Shown here piece by piece: positions 58,006 through 64,000 of a DNA stretch of 64,000 nucleotides. A program made the position numbers and the translations under genes. The stretch covers positions 1 to 64,000 of the forward strand of contig JAFEMH010006972.1 in NCBI GenBank assembly GCA_022495995.1, written 5' to 3'. The first letter of the stretch is position 1. The number at the start of each line of letters is the position of its first letter. This DNA comes from Adenophora triphylla var. japonica. Taxonomy: Eukaryota; Streptophyta; Magnoliopsida; Asterales; Campanulaceae. The notes below the pieces were generated by a model. That model was not told the origin of the DNA, did not search any database, and saw only the letters and a program-made list of their open reading frames with translations.

Positions 58006-60707
58006 TATATAGATAGATTGAAAGACCATTATTGTCTAAAAATAAATGTTATTTTAAATTTTTTGATTTAATTTTTTTTTCATAATTCATTATATGTTTA
58101 CAAATATAAAATTTTGAAAATGAATTAAAAGAATGTTTATTATTTTTTCTAGATTAAAATTAATTTTTTTTAAAATGATTCTTATATTGGAAAAAAATCA
58201 TTCATTTTAGTACCTACAAAATTTTAAAATACACACTAAAAATACTACTTCTTTCGTTTCTAAATAAATGTCCAAAATTTATTTTAAAATACACACTAAA
58301 AATACTACTTCTTTCGTTTCTATATAATATATAAAAATATAAAATAAACTAATCTAATAATCTAAAATCTAATATGGGGGATAATGATAAGAGAAATCAG
58401 TGCATGCTCCAACGCAATGTTTCTACTTTCTACCACCATCATATTCTTTCGAAGGAAGTAGTTGAACCGCTGTAATTTGAATTTATTACGTTTAAAAATA
58501 TTTTGTTTGGATTTAAAAGCTAAAATTTGTGTTTAAATCAAAATCTAAAATAAAACTCTTCATTGAATGTGACATATGACGGCTAATAATTGGTGAACAT
58601 AGAGCTGACTTGAAATTCCACGTGACGAGCTGTATGGTCTTGAAATGTTTCTGCTTTTATATATTATATAGATTGAATGACCATTATTGTCTCAAAATAA
58701 ATGTTCTTTTAAACTTTTTGATTTAATTTTTTTCATAATTCGTTATATTTTTACAAACTAAAATTTTGAAAATGAATTAAAAGAATGTTTATTTTTTTTT
58801 CTAGATTAAAATTAAATTTTTTAAAATGATTATTAAATTTTGAAAAAAATTATTCATTTTTGGATAGAGAGAATAATACAATTTAAACAAATTAAATTTA
58901 ATCCAATAAAATAAACTAATCTAATAATCTAAAATCTAATATGGGGGATAATGATAAGAGAAATAAGTGCATGCTCCAAGACAATGTTTCTACTTTTTAC
59001 CACCATCACATTCTTTCGGATGAAGTAGTTGAACCGCTATAGTTTGAATTTATTACGTTTAAAAATATTTTGTTTGGATTTAAAAGCTAAAATTTGTGTT
59101 TAAATCAAAATCTAAAATAAAACTCTTCATTGAATATGACACATGGCTGCTAATAATTGGTGAACATAGAGCTGACTTGGAATTCCACGTGACGATCTGT
59201 ATGGTCTTGAAATATTTCTGCTTTTATATATTATATAGATTGAATGACCATTATTGTCTCAAAATAAATGTTCTTTTAAATTTTTTTATTTAATTTTTTT
59301 TTTTCAAAATTCATTATATTTTTACAAATCTAAAATTTTGAAAATGAATTAAAAGAATGTTTATTATTTTTTCTAGATTAAAATTAAATTTTTTAAAATG
59401 ATTCTTAAATTTTGAAAAAAATCTTTCATTTTAGTACCTACAAAATTTTAAAATACACACTAAAAATACTACTTCTTTCGTTTCTAAATAAATGTCCAAA
59501 TTTTATTTTAAAATACACACTTAAAATACTACTTTTTTCGTTTCTATATAATATATAAAAGTATAAAATAAACTAATCTAATAATCTAAAATCTAATATG
59601 GGGGATAATGATAAGAGAAATCAGTGCATGCTCCAAGACAATGTTTCTATTTTTTACCACCATCACATTCTTTCGGATGAAGTAGTTGAACCGCTGTAGT
59701 TTGAATTTATTACGTTTAAAAATATTTTGTTTGGATTTAAAAGCTAAAATTTGTGTTTAAATCAAAATCTAAAATAAAACTCTTCATTGAATGTGACACA
59801 TGGCGGCTAATAATTGGTGAACATAGAGCTGACTTGAAATTCCACGTGACGAGCTGTATGATCTTGAAATGTTTCTGCTTTTATATATTATATAGAATGA
59901 ATGACCATTATTGTCTCAAAATAAATGTTCTTTTAAATTTTTTTATTTAATTTTTTTTTCAAAATTCATTATGTGAACATAGAGCTGACTTGAAATTCCA
60001 CGTGGCAAGCTATATGGTCTTGAAATGTTTTTGCTTTTATATATTATATATATTGAATGAAAATTATTGTCTCAAAATAAATGTTCTTTTAAATTTTTTT
60101 ATTTAATTTTTTTTTCATAATTCATTATGTGTTTACAAATATAAAATTTTGAAAATAAATTAAAAGAATGTTTATTATTTTTTCTAGATTAAAATTAAAT
60201 TTTTTAAAATGATTCTTACATTTGAAAAAAAACATTCATTTTAGTACCTACAAAATTTTAAAATACACACTAAAAATACTACTTCTTTCGTTTCTAAATA
60301 AATGTCCAAAATTTATTTTAAAATACACACTAAAAATACAACTTCTTTCGTTTCTATATAATATATAAAAATATAAAATAAACTAATCTAATAATCTAAA
60401 ATCTAATATGGGGGATAATGATAAGAGAAATCAGTGCATGCTCCAAGACAATGTTTCTACTTTCTACCACCATCATATTCTTTCGGATGAAGTAGTTGAA
60501 CAGCTGTAGTTTGAATTTATTACGTTTAAAAGTATTTTGTTTGCATTTAAAAGCTAAAATTTGTGTTTAAATCAAAATCTAAAATAAAACTCTTCATTGA
60601 ATGTAACACATGGCGTCTAATAATTGGTGAATATAGAGCTGACTTGAAATTCCACGTGGCGAGCTATATGGTCTTGAAACGTTTCTGCTTTTATATATTA
60701 TATAGAT

Positions 60708-60947
60708 GTTCAAATTTATAAAAAATAAAAAAAAAATAGTTTCACAACGGAGTTAAGTACCTAAAAGGTCACTGGCCTATAGAACTCTTTACGAAAAGGT
60801 TCAATTAACGGTTGATGGACGAAAGTTTTAAGGGAAGGATTAAAAGGTCCCAATTAAAATAGTTCAAGGATGAAAGGCTTAAAAAATAGTTTAAGGACTA
60901 AAATGTCCTAATTAAAATAGTTTAAGGATCAAAAAGGTACAATTCTC
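60708..60947. repeat. MULE-2 right terminal inverted repeat
   Basis: Reverse complement of 47568-47810 with a scatter of substitutions; shared marker phrases include AGGTCACTGGCCTATAGA and its complement. Confidence 0.85.
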
Positions 60948-60957
60948 CCTTTTGTTG
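60948..60957. repeat. MULE-2 target duplication, right
   Basis: CCTTTTGTTG, matching 47558-47567. Nine or ten bases, depending on where the terminal repeat is taken to start. Confidence 0.82.
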
Positions 60958-62507
60958 GGAACAAGGTTAGTGTTTTGATCCCTCCTTATAGACAATCTAA
61001 CACATTGATGCAAGAAATGTGTATTTGAATTAGACTTTTTAGTCTTATACCCTACCATATACAAGACCTGTGAGTCTTTAGCTAAAATACATAGGTGTTG
61101 ACATTAAAACTTTTCTTGACGCGATCCTCAGTTTCAACTTCAAGACTTTGAAAAACACGTACGCAAAATGGAGATAAAAGTAAAATGTGACTGCATACAT
61201 AAATTTCAGTGTGAATACGCAACATGTCATACGTTTGAAATGTTTTGCAACATGTCGTATGTTTGAAATGTTTTGCTTGCATTAATGATACCTTAGATTA
61301 AATATAGTTAGTCAACTTAAATGCTCATATGGTGCAGCAATTCTAAGACCTGCTTTTTTTTTAAAGACAGTTTTTCTTTGACGAAATCTTTTGGAAATCT
61401 GTTTTTTTTTCTTCATAAATGGGTCTGGTAAATCAACTTATTAGGATTTCCATTTCAAAGTTAACTTTTCATTGCAATTTAATGTGTCTAGACGTTAACA
61501 TTATTCAAAATTATGTTCGATTTGAAAAATTAAGTTTTCGTTACAATATAATATGAGCTTCGTTGGGTTTTAACATGATTCGAAAATGTCTTGCTTGATC
61601 ATCAGATAGGAACATGGAACTGTGTATGCAGACAGGTCGGTGCACTATTTTTATCTCCTAAAAACATGGCTGAGAGGGATATCATTATAACTCAATCCTA
61701 ATCTATTTGGGTAGCAAAAAACAAATTAATCGTACATGATATGCTCTAACTGTTAGATTGACAAAGTATCCCAGTAACAGATTTATCGTATAGGTGTCTG
61801 ATCATTGGAGGAGATTATAGACTTTCACAAATCTATTTTTCCATTCTTTTCATGTTTAACCGCTAGTTATGTTTGCATTCATGCAAGTGTTTGTGTGCAG
61901 CTTGAAATGCAAAAAGAAAGGCTCGTTTAAAGCACACATCGATGAAAGATGGATTCTACGAATGGCTACTACAACTGGAAGCTATCTCTTCACCTCGTAT
62001 CAGAAGCTTTTGCAGTTTACTTGGTCTGACATTGGTAAGTCCACTTGAAAAAATGCTAGCATTCTGTAAACAGTGTTCATTTCATTCAATATACTGGTAC
62101 ACATTGACATTCTGACATGCTGACATTGGTTTATACTACTAGATCTACTGAACCAACGTGCTGAAACTGACATTCATTTATACAGTTAGTGAATGTGTTA
62201 GGACATTAATTATACATGTTTGCAAGGTCATTTGACAACCTCTGGCAGCCTGTCACTATTCATATATACAATTAGTAGCATTACCCCTACTAATGTGTTC
62301 TAGTCACATAAGATTGCTGTTATACAATAGCTTATATTCAGAAATTCATTGCATAGAAAAAAAATAAAGAATGGAATGGTATTTACGGTATAAGACACTT
62401 ACAATTGGTAACTACACAAAAAGGGATGTACACTTTTTTAGGTTGATTCTGAGAGTTGGTCCGTAATTCTCAAATGCCCGGAAAAGATCAATATTGCTCA
62501 TAAAAGA
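60958..62507. other. Intergenic region between the WAK pseudogene and the intact WAK gene
   Basis: Upstream (promoter side) of the pseudogene and downstream of the intact gene. A 28-bp direct duplication lies at 61219-61274 (unit starts GCAACATGTC). At about 61903-62035 a stretch is bounded by TGTGTGCAG and TTGGTAAG and could be an exon, but its frames close quickly and I do not recognise a product. Otherwise nothing seen. Confidence 0.6.
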
Positions 62508-64000
62508 TCAGCGAGGACTGTGAAGCATGCTGAAAGCACTTTCTGAGGTATACGCTCCAAAAGTATCGCTGTAAGGAGGCAGAGATACAGTATAAAGGTC
62601 TGACTCCTGTCTCTCAAGCATTAAGCTCCTCGTTTCTTCATGACCATATTGATTACCAGCCCACGGATGTTTAGCAAGCTTCCTTAAACCTTCGAGCTCC
62701 ATAGCCACTTCCTTCATCGTAGGCCTATCCTCACTTCTTTGGTTAAGACATCTCTTCACAAGCTCAGCCACTGCTTGAAGCTGTTCAATACTCCCCTCCC
62801 TAACTACTCGAGGCTCAAGAATTTCAAACAAACATTTCTGCTTCATAGAAGTAACAAAATGTGTGGCTAGATTTCTTTCTTCCGGGATTCTTTCCCCACC
62901 AAGAACCTTTTGACCCGTTAAAAGCTCTGCAAGAACCACCCCAAAACTGTAAACGTCGCTCTTATCAGTTAACTGGCTAGTATGGAAATATTCAGGATCC
63001 AAATACCCTAACGTCCCTTGAACTAAAGTAGTTACTTGATAATGATCCAACGGAACTAGCCTTGAAGCACCGAAATCTGAAATTTTTGTGGTGTAATTTT
63101 CATCTAATAATATATTAGGAGACTTCACATCTCTGTGTATAATGGGCATGGAAGCTGCAGAGTGAAGATAAGCAAGTGCACCGGCTGCTTCTGCAGCAAT
63201 CCTTAATCTGTTGTCCAAACACAGCCAAGCGGCCCCACCTGGTTGAGTATGAATATGGTGGCAAAGTGTATCGTTCGAAACAAATTCGTAAACTAGTAAA
63301 GGCACTTCGTCTTCCAAACAACACCCGAGTAATTTCACTACATTCCGGTGGTTAATTTGGGTAAGAATAATCACCTCGTTAATGAACTGCTCTGTTTGAC
63401 TCCCATCCAAAATTCTTGACTTCTTGATTGCAACTGTACGTTTGTCCGGTAACATTCCTTTGTAGACGATCCCATAACCACCCCGTCCTAGGATCCTATG
63501 TTCGGCGTAGTTTTCAGTGGCTTTCTCCAACTCTTCGACTGTAAAAACTTTAACGGATTCAACACTGCTCCCTTTTGAAGTAATTTTTTGTTTCAAGAAC
63601 AACCCACCATTTTGCTCAAAGAATTTTTCTCTTCTTGTATTGAGTTTCCTTTTCTTGATTCCATAATATATCCAAGCCGATCCTACAATTAGAGAGAACA
63701 CCCCAATTCCAATACCTACATGTAGTTTACATAAGACTTAAATAAATCATCCCCAGAAAAAAAAAGGTCAAATTTTCAAACATTGACTCCTAATCAGAGT
63801 CTGAGATAGTTGTCTGCAAATATTGATCTTTTGATCTTTCTTTACAGGTTGCAGAGAAGTGAACTTACCTAAAGAGTATTTGAGTACCGGGAACTGTGAC
63901 TTTTGAGCAACACAACCTTTCCCGGTTTTCCAACCATTATCTACGTACCCTTGTGGACATGAACACCGGCTTCCGTTTCTCCAGCCATCTCCAATGTACC
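62508..64000 (-). CDS. Wall-associated receptor-like kinase (WAK), 3' part, apparently intact
   Basis: Minus-strand gene entering from the right edge. Exon 64000-63869 encodes a cysteine-rich EGF-like part ([16 protein letters not shown], ending YSLG) and ends at GTAAGT. Intron 63868-63716 is 153 bp. The last exon (63715-62508) encodes a transmembrane helix ([15 protein letters not shown]), then a full kinase: glycine loop GRGGYG, lysine in [48 protein letters not shown] and the arginine of [13 protein letters not shown]. It is an RD-type serine/threonine kinase; WAK proteins link pectin sensing at the cell wall to cytoplasmic signalling. Stop at 62508-62510. No disabling change is seen. The N-terminal ectodomain is outside the window. 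Confidence 0.95.
63716..63868 (-). other. Intron of the intact WAK gene
   Basis: GTAAGT donor and TAG acceptor. Removing it gives [12 protein letters not shown] in frame. The pseudogene has an intron at the same place (14845-15000). Confidence 0.88.

Larger units (their letters stand above)
50931..60707. repeat. Tandem array of 570-bp and 657-bp units inside MULE-2
   Basis: Units are anchored by GAATGACCATTATTGTC at about 50937, 51791, 52363, 53508, 54078, 54647, 55209, 55779, 56350, 57005, 58020 (altered), 58675, 59242, 59899 and 60055. After removing inserted MITEs the period is 562-572 bp for most and 650-659 bp for units at 56350, 57005, 58020, 59242 and 60055, which carry an extra segment with CTTCTTTCGTTTCTA twice. 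The unit at 59899 is only 156 bp long. Each unit ends with a conserved part: GGCGGCTAATAATTGG, GAACATAGAGCTGAC, a CACGTGG box and TTTTATATATTATATAG. A 65-codon frame starting MFKSKSKIK recurs in seven units but looks incidental. Confidence 0.93.

Noticed and set aside
52217..59950. Seven similar 65-codon open frames starting MFKSKSKIK
   Set aside because: They recur because the DNA unit repeats. Length and composition are what an AT-rich unit gives by chance, they end at different places, and units with broken frames are no less conserved in DNA.
61903..62035. Exon-like stretch between TGTGTGCAG and TTGGTAAG
   Set aside because: Frames are closed by stops within a short distance and no product is recognised; splice-like words are common.

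Overview
The window is eukaryotic nuclear DNA from a flowering plant, most likely a eudicot. It contains intron-bearing wall-associated-kinase (WAK) genes, plant-type LTR retrotransposons (Ty1/copia Angela-like, Ty3/gypsy Tat/Ogre-like and Tekay/Del chromovirus), Stowaway MITEs and Mutator-like elements (MULEs). Species cannot be named from the sequence. There is no bacterial gene, rRNA, tRNA gene or CRISPR array.

Two WAK genes lie in tandem on the minus strand. The one at the right edge (62508-64000, running out of the window) looks intact. The other is a pseudogene whose pieces are scattered from 4990 to 34985 because mobile elements have inserted into it. From left to right these are: a copia element (1-4989) in the kinase domain; a Tat-type gypsy element of 9.3 kb (5408-14700, target duplication CTTTT) just upstream of the kinase domain; an 18.9-kb Ogre-like gypsy element (15844-34776, target duplication ATAAC/ATAGC) in the ectodomain; and MULE-1 (34986-47548, 9-bp target duplication TTTTTGCAT) whose duplication contains the WAK start codon. 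MULE-1 is split by a Tekay gypsy element (35140-45951, target duplication CTGCA). A second MULE of 13.4 kb (47568-60947) abuts it and carries a foldback, Stowaway elements and about 10 kb of tandem 570/657-bp units. Removing the insertions leaves one WAK-like gene with a signal peptide, cysteine-rich ectodomain, EGF domain, transmembrane segment and kinase, itself damaged by stops and an in-frame deletion of the kinase core.

Both Tat-type elements carry extra genes on the strand opposite to pol, between pol and the 3' LTR. In the 9.3-kb element this is a spliced gene with a PF04195-like domain and a coiled coil, with its own TATA box. In the 18.9-kb element there are remains of a plant-mobile-domain gene and of a second gene.

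The most unusual signal is a recurring architecture: runs of short stem-loops in which the loop sequence is held nearly constant while the two stem arms change together and stay complementary, often with G-T wobbles. It appears in the Tat element (10803-11290), the Ogre-like element (23949-24066), the Tekay element (38439-38913, 39520-39860, 42324-42515) and MULE-1 (46219-46990). I know of no named family for this; it is the best candidate in the window for something undescribed.
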